Positions 24,733-34,978 are shown, counted from the stretch's first letter. The stretch is DNA of 64,000 bases from Clostridium sp. UBA4548 (GCF_002387895.1 NZ_DGLI01000002.1:69829-133828); one strand, 5' to 3'. Numbers and translations are program-made. Notes: generated from the letters alone by a model not told the origin.

Positions 24733-27700
24733 TTATTTTTTTCTTAGAAGTAAAACTCCTAAAGCAGATATCGCTACACCAAATACAAGAAGATTTGATG
24801 CTCCAATAGGCGCCCCAGCTTGTGGAATACTTGAAACTGCTTCAGTTTGCTCTAAAGCAAAATAGTCACTGCAATGATCTAAGGTTATCACAGCATAGCC
24901 CTCTGAATCTACCTTAACATCACTTTGAACCTTCTCATAAGTGCCCTTTCCTGGGAAATACCTAAAGAAAGTTACAGTTTTATTAGCCCATTCCTTGCCC
25001 ATGAATACCTTAATATCAGCTTTCCCTGGAAGTTCGCCATCATATTTAAAGGATAACATAAACACAGGAGCATCCTTATATAATATTTTCTCTACTAACT
25101 TATTAATATTTCCTTTTAAAGTATCATCTACAGTTTTTAGAGCTAAATCAATATCCATTGCCTTGTCAATATCCTTACCTTTAAAGGTCCAAGTTACATT
25201 TCCTACCTTAAAGGTAACAACCTTATCTGTGCCTTTTAAGTTATCAAATACAGCTTTCTCCACAATAGTATTTTTAGACGCATCGACAAGGATGTCTTTT
25301 TTATCCTTGTCCTTAATAGCATTAACAACTTCTTCAGTTGTATTAGTTACTGGATTTTCAACATTGCCTCCATTGTCATTTCCACCATTATTATTGCCAT
25401 TTCCATTGTCACTTCCATTAGCAACTTTAACAATTTCATCTGTATTTCTAACTCTTAATCTATTTCCTTCTGGGTCCTGTGAGCCGAGACCTACAGCTGA
25501 AACAGTATCACCAACCTTAATTGATGGATCCCACTTTCCTTTAGCACTTTCATCTTTTCCATTCCAAATATATCCCTCAACGTAAGCTCTAGCTTCTATT
25601 CCAGAGTCATCAACAATATAAAGATTTTGGCCTTCAATTCTACTAACCTTACCTTCTACCTTTATAAGTAATCCCTCATTTTCATGAAGCATACTTTCTT
25701 TAGTTGAAAGTTTCTTTGGTTCTATTGGTTTTATGGTTTCATCCAAAACAACTAAATCCTTAGCCTCATCATTGATAGCTATTTCATAATCACCTTGGTA
25801 ATCATCCACATAACCAGTAATTCTTACCTTTTGACCAACTTTTACTGCAGTTTGAGAAACCCCAAACACAGTGATTCCCCCAGTAGTATCTTGAACATAA
25901 ATTACTTCAAAAAATGCATTCTTAGGCTGAACAGCTTCTGATTGTGCTGTTACAATACCTTCAATAGCAAATTTCTTTCCCTTTAAATCTGGAACCTCAC
26001 CAGTGCCTTTTCTAACTTCAGCAATGGTTTTAAGTTCAGCTTGTGGAGCTGGAGCCATCCACTTAATAACATTTTCAGTTAATGGTACATTAGTATACAT
26101 GTCATCCCCAGTTACTTCAAAGTCAGAGAAGAAGGTTGTACCAGCAACAATTATCTTTGCACCACTTGTTAACTGTTCTGCGCCAATTAATCCAACCTTT
26201 CCTTTTGCTACAGCTACATTATCCCCAGCTTTGTCAGCATCAGAGCTTTCTGTAGTTTCATGACTTAGCACCAAGAAATCAACCTTAGAATTATCGGCAC
26301 CTTCTTTAAGTACTACTGAAGATCCACTATAGAAACTATACTTACTTCCATCTTCAATGCTCTTAGTTAATCCAAACCTATCTTTATTATACTTAGTAAA
26401 CATAAGCCTAAATGCTTGTCCTTCATTAGTTGTATTATCTACAACCTGGTCATCATTTACTCTCATATTAGTTCCTATTGCTTCAAGAACTCTATTGGAT
26501 TGTATTCCATTGCTAAAGTCTCCTGTACCATCACCATAGTCTGCCTTTGTAGTTAAAATTACATTTCCACCCTTCTCAGTAAATCTCTTAATAACAGCAA
26601 TTTCTGAATCAGAGTATGTGGCAGCCTTTAAATTGTACTTAGAATCATCTTTACTTTGTGGATCGGTTAAAACTAATAGGGAAGTATCTGCAAGAACTTC
26701 ATCTGTAATTTCTTTTTCATTAATTACAACTCTTGCCCCATTTTTCATTAACATATCCTTAAAACCGTCAATTTTATTTGCATAGTTTCCAGTTACATAT
26801 TGATTGTAATGTGCACCATCAATGACAACTTTAACTATCTCCTCTTTATTTAAAACCTTCAGCTTAACACTTGCTGTAGAAACCTTATCTGTACCATTCA
26901 CGTTAACTGTTGCCCTAGCATAAATTGTGTATTCTCCAACTCTGTTAAATTTATAGGATTGAACAGTAGTAACTAACTTAGTTGGCTCTAAAGAAGCCGC
27001 CACTAGCTCTCCTATTTTATTTTTCTCAGTAGTATCATTTAAAAAATACTCAACTTTAACATTACTATAAGCTTTTGAATCATTATTAAATAAGGTTGCA
27101 GTAAAGTTTACCTCCTCATTTGGAAATGCAACTTCAGAAGAAGTCTGTACTGAGGAAATTCCTACTGCCACTGTATCTGCAGTCCATACTGGAGCAGTTA
27201 CAGCAATATCTTTATCCTTCTGATCTATTCTTACATAATAATAGGTATAAGCATTATCTAACTGAAAATCCCAATTTACTTCGTTGTCAGTAAAAGTCTT
27301 TGAAGCAACTACAGCTCCTCCATTGGCAATGATAGATACTTTTGAAATCATATCTTCATCATCTGGGTCTATAATGTTAACTTTGAAATTAAGCTTGTCA
27401 GCTCCTATGATATTACTTCCCATTGGCATTTCATTAACAGTATAGCTAACTCTTAAGTTACTATCTTCTGTTGCATAAACCTTCATCTCTCTCATAGATT
27501 GATATAGGGAATCTCTATCTAAAGCTGGTGCATCAATAACCGTTCTTGCAGTATTAGAGGTAATCCAATTACGCTTATGATTATCTTGGTTGTTTGTAGG
27601 CGCTAGGTGCCAGCCTTTGTCTAAAGCTCTTGTATAATACTCATAACTTGGGAAATACCCTGATCCTCTAACTGGACCTTCTCCATTACCAACCTCTATT

Positions 27701-29274
27701 AAAGAAACTAATTGATCTGTTGCCTTGCTATAGAAACCAAAATCACCAAAATCGCCAAAGGTCTTACCTGGGTGGTTTAACTGGCTTATGCCTTCTGGTG
27801 CCATTTGTAATTGATTATAATAGTTTTTAAGATCCATTGACTTATTAGTTCTAGTTTCAAAACCAGGTGTGTTGAAAGTATTAATATGACCCCATCCACC
27901 AGTAGAACCAGACCAAGTCATTTCATAGCCATACATAGCTGTAAATTCATTATCTTTATTATACTTATCAGCAGTTGCATGAGCATTTGTCCATTTCGTA
28001 CTTGCAGAACCATCTAAAATATTTGCCTTAACATCATTATCAAACCAGTTTGAATGGTCTGTTATGGCAATATAGTCTGCATTTCCTTTATCTCTTGCCC
28101 ACTGATAAGCTTCATCTAAAGTACCAGTACCATCAGATATATCCGTATGAGCATGAAGCTGCCCAAAATAAAGTTCACTACTTACTTTGCCAACATTAAA
28201 GGCCCACTGCTTACTAGTCTCATTGCCTACTGTATCCTTAAGTAAAACCTTTACATTGTGACTTCCTTCTGGTAAATCAACTTCTGGTACATAAGAAACC
28301 TTACTTTCTGTAACTGTCGCTCTACTTGTTACATCCTTTTCATCAAAAATAAGTTTTATAGTAGTAACATCAACTCCTGTTACATCTTGGAAGGCTGCCG
28401 AAATTTCAGGTCTTCTATTCGCTTGTGTTGACCCACTAACAGGTTTCACATCCACAATAGCTGGTCCCTGAATATCAGCTTTTTCTTTAACTGTTACTTG
28501 ACAAGTTGCTTTTACTTTAGGATTAGCCTTTGAAGCTATAGTAATTGTTGCAGTTCCAGCCTTAACAGCAGTAACTGTTCCATTAGCTACAGTAGCAACC
28601 TGTGGTGAATCACTTGTCCAGATAACCTCCTTTTCAGTGGTGTTTTCTGGTGTATAAGTAACCCCTAATAAGGATGTAGTACCAACTTCTAAGTCTAGCT
28701 TATCTTGTACCTTAAGCCCTGTAACTGGAACTCCCCCTGGTACTTGTCCACTAGTTTTAGTTATCCTAACGTCATCAAAAGCTATATTACCAGTTCCTTT
28801 CGTAAAAGTAAATCTTACCTTTGTAGTTCCTGGCGCTAAGCTAAACTCTTTTGTAGTAGCTACATCACTTGTCCCAGGTATTTCTTCTAGTTTAGTCCAA
28901 TTACTGTTTATTAATGACTCAACTAAAAGTTTAGATGTTGAATCTGGTTTAGTTCCATTCCCCTTCATCCAAAAACTTAATTTACCACCAGTTGGTAAAC
29001 TAAATTCCTTTGTTGTAACTTTAAAATCTGTCTTCTCAAATTTTAAAGATGGAGATGCCTTACCGTAATTCCCTGAAGAAGTATACACACTTTTTGCAGT
29101 GAAGTTTTCAATCAACCACCCTTCAGGCGATTTTCCTGGAAAATCATTAAAGCCTTCAAAAAAAACTTCTTCACCAGCTGCATAAACTGGCAATATTGGT
29201 TGCAATACCATGGAAAATACCATTGCAAGCACAACAATCCAGCTTAATGCCTTTTTTTGTTTAACGATAGCCAT
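24733..29274 (-). CDS. Large secreted PHP-domain surface protein with C-terminal anchor
   Basis: A 1,513-residue cell-surface protein. Signal peptide 1-32 (ends VYAA); jelly-roll-like domain to about 170; bacterial Ig-like (Big_2) domain about 178-265; second Ig-like domain to about 365; PHP phosphoesterase domain from about 368 (GQLHAHTDISDG, AITDHSNW, QLNHPGKT) of the CehA/McbA type; CARDB-like Ig domain (about 700-800); a DUF4350/GATase-like segment (VVIDGAHYNQY); an OB-fold segment (about 1150-1240); then a Gly/Asn linker. The tail is PQAG, a hydrophobic stretch and L-R-K-K, a sortase-like sorting signal variant. The substrate of the PHP domain is unknown; a phosphodiester of surface polymer or extracellular nucleic acid is possible. 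Confidence 0.85.
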   Translation of the reverse strand: MAIVKQKKALSWIVVLAMVFSMVLQPILPVYAAGEEVFFEGFNDFPGKSPEGWLIENFTAKSVYTSSGNYGKASPSLKFEKTDFKVTTKEFSLPTGGKLSFWMKGNGTKPDSTSKLLVESLINSNWTKLEEIPGTSDVATTKEFSLAPGTTKVRFTFTKGTGNIAFDDVRITKTSGQVPGGVPVTGLKVQDKLDLEVGTTSLLGVTYTPENTTEKEVIWTSDSPQVATVANGTVTAVKAGTATITIASKANPKVKATCQVTVKEKADIQGPAIVDVKPVSGSTQANRRPEISAAFQDVTGVDVTTIKLIFDEKDVTSRATVTESKVSYVPEVDLPEGSHNVKVLLKDTVGNETSKQWAFNVGKVSSELYFGQLHAHTDISDGTGTLDEAYQWARDKGNADYIAITDHSNWFDNDVKANILDGSASTKWTNAHATADKYNKDNEFTAMYGYEMTWSGSTGGWGHINTFNTPGFETRTNKSMDLKNYYNQLQMAPEGISQLNHPGKTFGDFGDFGFYSKATDQLVSLIEVGNGEGPVRGSGYFPSYEYYTRALDKGWHLAPTNNQDNHKRNWITSNTARTVIDAPALDRDSLYQSMREMKVYATEDSNLRVSYTVNEMPMGSNIIGADKLNFKVNIIDPDDEDMISKVSIIANGGAVVASKTFTDNEVNWDFQLDNAYTYYYVRIDQKDKDIAVTAPVWTADTVAVGISSVQTSSEVAFPNEEVNFTATLFNNDSKAYSNVKVEYFLNDTTEKNKIGELVAASLEPTKLVTTVQSYKFNRVGEYTIYARATVNVNGTDKVSTASVKLKVLNKEEIVKVVIDGAHYNQYVTGNYANKIDGFKDMLMKNGARVVINEKEITDEVLADTSLLVLTDPQSKDDSKYNLKAATYSDSEIAVIKRFTEKGGNVILTTKADYGDGTGDFSNGIQSNRVLEAIGTNMRVNDDQVVDNTTNEGQAFRLMFTKYNKDRFGLTKSIEDGSKYSFYSGSSVVLKEGADNSKVDFLVLSHETTESSDADKAGDNVAVAKGKVGLIGAEQLTSGAKIIVAGTTFFSDFEVTGDDMYTNVPLTENVIKWMAPAPQAELKTIAEVRKGTGEVPDLKGKKFAIEGIVTAQSEAVQPKNAFFEVIYVQDTTGGITVFGVSQTAVKVGQKVRITGYVDDYQGDYEIAINDEAKDLVVLDETIKPIEPKKLSTKESMLHENEGLLIKVEGKVSRIEGQNLYIVDDSGIEARAYVEGYIWNGKDESAKGKWDPSIKVGDTVSAVGLGSQDPEGNRLRVRNTDEIVKVANGSDNGNGNNNGGNDNGGNVENPVTNTTEEVVNAIKDKDKKDILVDASKNTIVEKAVFDNLKGTDKVVTFKVGNVTWTFKGKDIDKAMDIDLALKTVDDTLKGNINKLVEKILYKDAPVFMLSFKYDGELPGKADIKVFMGKEWANKTVTFFRYFPGKGTYEKVQSDVKVDSEGYAVITLDHCSDYFALEQTEAVSSIPQAGAPIGASNLLVFGVAISALGVLLLRKK

Positions 29275-29522
29275 TAAACTTTTCCCCCTTCTTTTTATTT
29301 TTTATGCAGAGCTCCGCCGTAAAAAACTCTACATTGTATGAATTAAGTTATAATGTTTTATTTTAAACTTAATCCATGCAATATAAGTTTATCATAGAAT
29401 TTATGGAATATTAATACTTTTTTGTATATTCTAAATATATTATAACAATATTTTACTTATCCTTAAATTGTCTTTAACAACAGTTAGTTTTTATTTACCA
29501 TTTATTTATTTTCCTAAAAATC

Positions 29523-29551
29523 TTTCTACATAGAATATTATGTACTATAAT
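29523..29551 (+). promoter_or_regulatory. Promoter of the LicD gene
   Basis: TTTCTA (29523-29528), 17 nt, TATAAT (29546-29551), about 48 bp before the ATG at 29600. The 29275-29599 gap also must hold the divergent promoter of the 1,513-residue protein gene; I see no gene there. Confidence 0.5.
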
Positions 29552-29599
29552 GTATTTATAAGGTTAATCCTATTTACTACAAATATATGAGGTGAAAAT

Positions 29600-30529
29600 A
29601 TGACAGATTTTGAAATGCTGTTTCCTGATGAGAGGAATGCACATATAAATGAGCCAATCTTAAGACAATCTCAATTAATAATGCTTAGAATACTAAAAAT
29701 TGTAGATTACATTTGCAAAGAAAATAATATAGATTACTGGTTAGACTCAGGAACACTTTTAGGTGCAGTTAGACACGGGGGATTTATTCCCTGGGATGAT
29801 GATATAGACATTGCTATGCCAAGAGAGCATTATGATAGGTTTATTAAAATTATTTCAGATAAACTTCCAGAGGATTTGTATTTTAAATCCTATGATACTC
29901 CTGAAACTTCAAAGCATACTTGGGGAAATGTAATAGATAAAAAATCCCGTATAATCGAAAAAGGGGCTGAGGATCAACTTAGCGGTCTTTATATCGATAT
30001 TTTCCCTTTTGATAGCTATAGTGATAATTTTTTTAAAAGAAACTTCTATGAGAAGTTGCATAAACACCTTTTCATAAAGTCCTTTTTAGTTAATGCCCCT
30101 TTGAAGAAACCCTTCTTTAAAGGTAGTAATTTCCCTAAAAATATAATTAGACTCCTTAGCAGAGCCACAATTATATTTTCCATACTGAACCACAAGAAAA
30201 TTTATAATTTAAGTTTAAAAACAAGAGAAAAAAGAATTGCCACAATGAAAAACAATCCTAAAACAAATTATGGCTATGGAACAGATATTCTAAATTGGGA
30301 CAAGGTGTATAAAGCTGAAGTTATTTATCCCTTAAAAAAAATGAAGTTTGAAGATGGGGAATTCTTAGTACCAAATAATTGCCATAGTTTTTTAACTACT
30401 CAATATGGTAGTAGTTATATGACACCACCCCCTGAATACAATAGATACTCTCATTGTGAAAATGTTAAGCCAATTGCTTCAAAGGAAGAAATTGATGAGT
30501 TAGATAAAATGTTAAAGGCACTACATTAA
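29600..30529 (+). CDS. LicD-family phosphotransferase
   Basis: A 309-residue LicD protein. LicD enzymes transfer phosphocholine or similar phosphodiester groups from a CDP-/CMP-activated donor to surface sugars. The signatures are LDSGTLLGAVRHGG, PWDDDIDIAMPR and GLYIDIFPFD. GAGGTG precedes the ATG. It is monocistronic between the large surface protein and the capsule operon. A LicC/PntC-like nucleotidyltransferase and the aminoethylphosphonate pathway are 22 kb away; LicD could use their product, an inference from co-occurrence. Confidence 0.9.
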   Translation: MTDFEMLFPDERNAHINEPILRQSQLIMLRILKIVDYICKENNIDYWLDSGTLLGAVRHGGFIPWDDDIDIAMPREHYDRFIKIISDKLPEDLYFKSYDTPETSKHTWGNVIDKKSRIIEKGAEDQLSGLYIDIFPFDSYSDNFFKRNFYEKLHKHLFIKSFLVNAPLKKPFFKGSNFPKNIIRLLSRATIIFSILNHKKIYNLSLKTREKRIATMKNNPKTNYGYGTDILNWDKVYKAEVIYPLKKMKFEDGEFLVPNNCHSFLTTQYGSSYMTPPPEYNRYSHCENVKPIASKEEIDELDKMLKALH

Positions 30530-30544
30530 AAAGTAGTGCCTTTT
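30514..30544. terminator. Terminator between licD-like gene and capsule operon
   Basis: AAAGGCACTAC (30514-30524) pairs with GTAGTGCCTTT (30533-30543), then TTTT. The licD stop lies in the loop. It can also receive the capsule operon, which ends 19 bp away on the other strand. Confidence 0.85.
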
Positions 30545-30562
30545 CTATATGTTATTTAATGT

Positions 30563-31666
30563 CTAATGTAATAACTTATGGATAAGAATATCAACAATTT
30601 GTTTGCAGGCAGTACCATCCCCATAAGGATTACTTGCCTTACTCATCTTTTCATACTCTTCTTTATTATTTAATAGCTCCTTAAAAGTAGCATATATGGT
30701 TTCTTCCTCTGTACCAACTAACTTTAAGGTACCTGCTGCAATCCCCTCTGGTCTTTCTGTTGTATCTCTCATAACCAGCACTGGTTTTCCTAGGGATGGC
30801 GCTTCCTCTTGAATTCCACCACTATCAGTTAATATCATATAAGAACGATTTAAGAAGTTATGAAAGTCAATGACTTCAAGAGGTTCAATAATATTAATTC
30901 TATCTTGATTTCCAAAAACCTCAGCTGCGGCTTCTCTAACTAGAGGATTCATGTGAATTGGGTAAATAACTCTAATATCCTCATGCTCATCAACAATCCT
31001 TTTAATTGCTCTAAACATATTTCTTAAAGGTTCACCTAAATTTTCTCTTCTGTGGGCTGTAAGCATAATTAATCTATCATTTCCAAGCCAATCAAAGAGC
31101 TCATGATTATAATCTGCCTTTACAGTTGTTTTTAAGGCATCAATGGCTGTATTTCCTGTAACATAAACAGTTTCTGGTTTCTTACCTTCCTTCAACAAGT
31201 TCTCTTTGGATACTTCAGTTGGAGCAAAATTAAAAGTTGATATAATCCCTGTAGCCTGTCTGTTAAATTCTTCTGGAAATGGAGAGTATATGTTGTAGGT
31301 TCTAAGACCTGCTTCCACATGGCCAACTGGAATTTGCATATAAAAACATGCTAGTGAGGTAACAAAAGTTGTTGAAGTATCTCCATGAACTAAAACTACA
31401 TCTGGCTTAACTTCCTCCAGTATAGCTCTCATCTTTTCTAGAATATTCACTGTTACGTCAAACAGAGTCTGTTTATCTTTCATAATAGAAAGGTCATAAT
31501 CTGGTACTACTTCAAATGCATTTAAAACTTGATCTAACATCTGTCTGTGTTGTCCTGTTACACAAACTACTGTGTCAAGTTCACTTCTCCTCTTTAGCTC
31601 TTTAACTAAAGGACACATCTTAATTGCTTCAGGTCTAGTTCCAAAGACCACCATTATCTTCTTCAT
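30563..31666 (-). CDS. wecB: UDP-GlcNAc 2-epimerase (non-hydrolysing)
   Basis: A 367-residue WecB/CapP/MnaA enzyme converting UDP-GlcNAc to UDP-ManNAc. Signatures: VVFGTRPEAIKMCPL, VTGQHRQM, VHGDTST, HVEAGLRT, ERPEG and the conserved E/H pairs in AHRREN. Together with the WecC dehydrogenase at 32527 it makes UDP-ManNAcA. It is the last gene of the capsule operon and is separated from wecC by a scar that includes a broken second wecB copy. GGAGA precedes the ATG. Confidence 0.94.
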   Translation of the reverse strand: MKKIMVVFGTRPEAIKMCPLVKELKRRSELDTVVCVTGQHRQMLDQVLNAFEVVPDYDLSIMKDKQTLFDVTVNILEKMRAILEEVKPDVVLVHGDTSTTFVTSLACFYMQIPVGHVEAGLRTYNIYSPFPEEFNRQATGIISTFNFAPTEVSKENLLKEGKKPETVYVTGNTAIDALKTTVKADYNHELFDWLGNDRLIMLTAHRRENLGEPLRNMFRAIKRIVDEHEDIRVIYPIHMNPLVREAAAEVFGNQDRINIIEPLEVIDFHNFLNRSYMILTDSGGIQEEAPSLGKPVLVMRDTTERPEGIAAGTLKLVGTEEETIYATFKELLNNKEEYEKMSKASNPYGDGTACKQIVDILIHKLLH

Positions 31667-31831
31667 ACTTATTCTCCTAACTAAATTGTATTCTTATTGC
31701 CATAATGCAATTGTTATACAAATTCTTCAGCAATATTTTTACATAAAAGTTTCTATTAAAAAACTCATTATCTACTAATATTATACACCTTTTTCTTACT
31801 TAATGTATCTGTGGTTGTTTATAAATCTTAA

Positions 31832-32118
31832 TTAGTCTTCATATCCGTTAGGATTGCTTTCTTGCCATTTCCAAGAATCTCTACACATATCCTCAAGATT
31901 CCTTTCAGCCTTCCAATTTAACTCTTTAAGAGTCTTAGTGGCATCTGCATAACAAGTAGCAATATCCCCCGGTCTTCTGTCGGTTGTTACATAAGGTATT
32001 TTTCTACCTGTAGCTTTTTCAAAGTTATTAGCCACATCTAAAGCACTATAACCTATTCCTGTACCTAAATTATAGGCTTCAACACCAGTACAGTTCATAA
32101 CCTTTTCTATAGCCACAG
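31832..32118 (-). pseudogene. galE: galE 3' fragment (UDP-glucose 4-epimerase)
   Basis: About 95 codons of the C-terminal end of a GalE protein (AIEKVMNCTGVEAYNLGTGIG, then R-R-P-G-D-I and the W-K-A-E-R-N-L tail), out of roughly 330 in a whole enzyme. The NAD-binding domain and catalytic Tyr-x3-Lys are missing. It is fused in frame to an IS3 orfA remnant, giving a 143-codon chimeric frame (31832-32263) that is unlikely to have epimerase activity. Confidence 0.85.
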
Positions 32119-32323
32119 GCGTTGCCTTTGCAACCCACCCTTGAATAGTTGATTTTGATATGCCATATTCACGGTTTAACTCAGCTAAACTCTTACCAGA
32201 GTTATAAAGCGCTACTATTGTATTTTTGAAGTCGTCAGTATATCTTGTTATCTTCTTTGTCATTTTGTAGGCACTTCCTTCCTCTTAACTTTATTTTAAG
32301 TTGTTCGGATTTCTGTGTCTACA
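32119..32323 (-). mobile_element. IS3-family insertion sequence remnant (one end)
   Basis: About 205 bp: a terminal TGTAGACACAG... end at 32323 and the first 48 codons of an IS3-type orfA (MTKKITRYTDDF, helix-turn-helix ISKSTIQGWV). The rest of the IS, including the DDE orfB, is gone, and the sequence runs directly into galE. The outer boundary abuts a broken wecB. Confidence 0.8.
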
Positions 32324-32498
32324 AAATTATACTAACATCAACATCAAAAGCTTCAAGTACTTGATCAAGCATTTAACGATGCTGTCCAGTAACACAAACT
32401 ATAGTTTTAATATTTTTTCGTGTCTTCAGTTTTTTTACCAGAGGACACATTTTTATTACCTCTGGTCGTGTACCAAAGACGAGCATTACTTTTTTCAT
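32324..32498 (-). pseudogene. wecB: wecB 5' fragment with nonsense codon
   Basis: From ATG 32498 the frame reads MKKVMLVFGTRPEVIK... VTGQHR, then TAA where the intact copy has Gln, then M-L-D-Q-V-L-E-A-F-D before the IS end. It is the first 55 or so codons of a second UDP-GlcNAc 2-epimerase gene, clearly related to but not identical with the intact copy at 30563. It is cut off by the IS remnant. Confidence 0.88.
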
Positions 32499-32526
32499 TT
32501 AAGGTCTCACATTTCTTATTTAGCCT

Positions 32527-33753
32527 TTATAGCTTGTATGCACCTTCAATATTACAAATATTTTTAGTATCTAATATAATCTTACTTTTTAATTTGTCTA
32601 TATTTTTCTTAATCTCATCATGAGATACCATTATCACTACAATATCTACATCATTTAAAAATTCATCTAAATCAAGATATTGATTCTTTACAATCTCTTT
32701 CTTTACATATGGATCATAAGTTTTAAGAGGCTCTGCTAAATGTTTCTCCATAGCTTCAAGTAATTGTAATGATGGACTTTCTCTTACATCATCTACATTT
32801 TCTTTGTATGTTAAACCATAAAGACCTACTCTTGATATGTCGGTCATTCCTTTTTCTTTCATTATTTCATGAACTCTTTCAAGTACAAACTCTGGCATAG
32901 AATCATTAATTTTTCTTGCTGCTAGTATTATATTTGCAAGTCCTGGATAGTCACCTACTAGGAACCATGGGTCTACAGAAATACAGTGTCCACCTACCCC
33001 TGGTCCTGGTTGTAATATATTAACACGTGGATGCATGTTTGCTATTTTTATTATTTCATAAACATCCATTCCACCTATACGGCATATCTTTGTCAGTTCA
33101 TTTGCAAAAGCAATATTAATATCTCTAAAAGTATTCTCTACAACCTTTGTCATCTCTGCTGTACGTATATCTGTAACCACAATTTCACCTTGGCAGAATG
33201 ATGAGTATAGAGATTTTACTTTTTCACCAATTTCTCTATTATCAGCACCTATAGTACGTGAATTATGCTTTAATTCATAAACCATATTACCAGGTATAAT
33301 TCTTTCTGGAGCATGCACTAAATTTATATCTTCTCCTATGATAAACCCTTTAGCTTCAATTATAGGTCTTACAAATTTATCAATAGTTCCTGGAGAAATC
33401 GTCGATTCAATTACAACCGTTGCACCTTTAGGGCAAACCTCCATAACATTTTCTACTGCTTTTATAACGTAACAAGCATCTATTTTTTTACTAAATTTAT
33501 CATAAGGTGTTGGTACTGCTACTATATATATATCTGTACTCATATATTCAGTTGAAAATTGAATCCCTTTTGCTACTGCTTCTTTAAATAAATCATCTAA
33601 TCCCTCTTCTTCAAAAGTAGTTCTCCCTGATTGAAGAGTGTTTACAAGTTCCTTATTATAATCTGTTCCAACAACTTCTACACCATGAGACGCAAACATT
33701 AAAGCTGTTGGTAAACCTATGTATCCTAATCCAATAACATTAACTTTATTCAT
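32527..33753 (-). CDS. wecC: UDP-N-acetyl-D-mannosamine dehydrogenase
   Basis: A 408-residue nucleotide-sugar dehydrogenase oxidising UDP-ManNAc to UDP-ManNAcA (WecC/CapO). NAD-binding GLGYIGLPTALMFA, catalytic Cys in GVGGHCISVDPWF, and ERIIPGNM and NTFRDINIAFANEL typical of the ManNAc rather than glucose type. I chose ATG 33753, with AGGTGG upstream, over the GTG at 33765. It overlaps the flippase gene by 8 bp. Confidence 0.93.
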   Translation of the reverse strand: MNKVNVIGLGYIGLPTALMFASHGVEVVGTDYNKELVNTLQSGRTTFEEEGLDDLFKEAVAKGIQFSTEYMSTDIYIVAVPTPYDKFSKKIDACYVIKAVENVMEVCPKGATVVIESTISPGTIDKFVRPIIEAKGFIIGEDINLVHAPERIIPGNMVYELKHNSRTIGADNREIGEKVKSLYSSFCQGEIVVTDIRTAEMTKVVENTFRDINIAFANELTKICRIGGMDVYEIIKIANMHPRVNILQPGPGVGGHCISVDPWFLVGDYPGLANIILAARKINDSMPEFVLERVHEIMKEKGMTDISRVGLYGLTYKENVDDVRESPSLQLLEAMEKHLAEPLKTYDPYVKKEIVKNQYLDLDEFLNDVDIVVIMVSHDEIKKNIDKLKSKIILDTKNICNIEGAYKL

Positions 33754-34978
33754 TTTTATTTCCACCTTTCTTATTATTATAAAGAGTCCATGTTGTAATA
33801 GATATCATCATGATAATTTTTACAGTATTAGCTATTAGAACCGAATAACAAAATCCTACGAGTCCGTAACTTTTCATCCCCAAAATACCCAATAATATAT
33901 ATATAATAAAATATACTCCTTGGATAATAGGCTGCCATTTTGCACTGCAAAATCTCAACAAAGTTGGTTGTATTATATTTCCTAATATAAACACAGTAGT
34001 TGCTAAATTTGATATTGCAAAAAAACGTTTGGTACTATTCGCAATCGTTGGATATAGAATTCTAGTAATTGGAATACCAAACAAAAGTATACCAAAATAA
34101 AATAATATACAGAAACCAACAAATATCCCCGTACGCTTATAAAATTGAGATATAGTCATTTCTTCTTCTTTTGCATAATAAGTTAGTAAAACACCTGCAA
34201 TAGGGTTCATTACAATCCCTGCTGTTTTTCCTAAAAATGAAGCTACATTATATATAGCTACTTGTTCGGCTCCTAGTATAGGATAAATAAAAAATCGATC
34301 CATATATGTCATCATTGTTGAAAGAATTGCAGCTGTCATAATAAGCAAATACTTTTTAAGACTTGTATTAAATAGTTCTGTAATTTGGAATCTATCATGT
34401 ATAATAGTAGCTGTAAAAAAAATATATATACATGACAATAATTCACCAAATAAAAAAGTAGCTATCCACAAGCCTGTCTTATATGTAATTCCAATTCCAA
34501 AAATGTAACCCAAAAAACCAAATATACTTAAATAAAGGTTTTTTCTATAATTAATTGTTATTCTATAACTAGCCGAATAATATGCACGGAACAAAACTAA
34601 TACAGAAATTGCTATACACCCAATAATTGATAACCACTCTTTATTCAGAACTATTGAAGACAATATAAATACAACAACAATATCTAATAATATGCAAGCA
34701 ATAAATATTATATTGTAATCACCACTTAAACCTTTTTTCTCATATTGTGGTTGTAATAAAATACGTGTATTATTAAGTGGATTACCTAATGAAACCCCTA
34801 TAGAATTAACAATTCCCATAACCGTTAGTAATAACCCATATTCCTTATTTGACATCATTCTACTCAAATAAGGATATGCTATAATTTGAGTTGCAAAGGT
34901 AAATACTAAAGAAGCTAAAATATTTAATATGAAATCTTTTAATATACCTTTTTTGTTATTTATACTAATGTGTTTCAT
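33746..34978 (-). CDS. Wzx-like oligosaccharide flippase
   Basis: About 410 residues with roughly 12-14 membrane segments and the MATE/PST-family start ILASLVFTFATQIIAYPYLSR region. It would flip the undecaprenyl-linked repeat unit across the membrane. ATG 34978, with GAGGGT upstream, is better placed than 35011. It lies between the polymerase and the dehydrogenase genes in the capsule operon. About 270 bp upstream (35012-35282) is AT-rich without a gene. Confidence 0.87.
   Translation of the reverse strand: MKHISINNKKGILKDFILNILASLVFTFATQIIAYPYLSRMMSNKEYGLLLTVMGIVNSIGVSLGNPLNNTRILLQPQYEKKGLSGDYNIIFIACILLDIVVVFILSSIVLNKEWLSIIGCIAISVLVLFRAYYSASYRITINYRKNLYLSIFGFLGYIFGIGITYKTGLWIATFLFGELLSCIYIFFTATIIHDRFQITELFNTSLKKYLLIMTAAILSTMMTYMDRFFIYPILGAEQVAIYNVASFLGKTAGIVMNPIAGVLLTYYAKEEEMTISQFYKRTGIFVGFCILFYFGILLFGIPITRILYPTIANSTKRFFAISNLATTVFILGNIIQPTLLRFCSAKWQPIIQGVYFIIYILLGILGMKSYGLVGFCYSVLIANTVKIIMMISITTWTLYNNKKGGNKNE

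Noticed and set aside
24941..25585. 214-codon plus-strand frame inside the large surface protein gene
   Set aside because: Antisense shadow of the coding strand: no ribosome site and low-complexity Ser/Leu/Pro composition.
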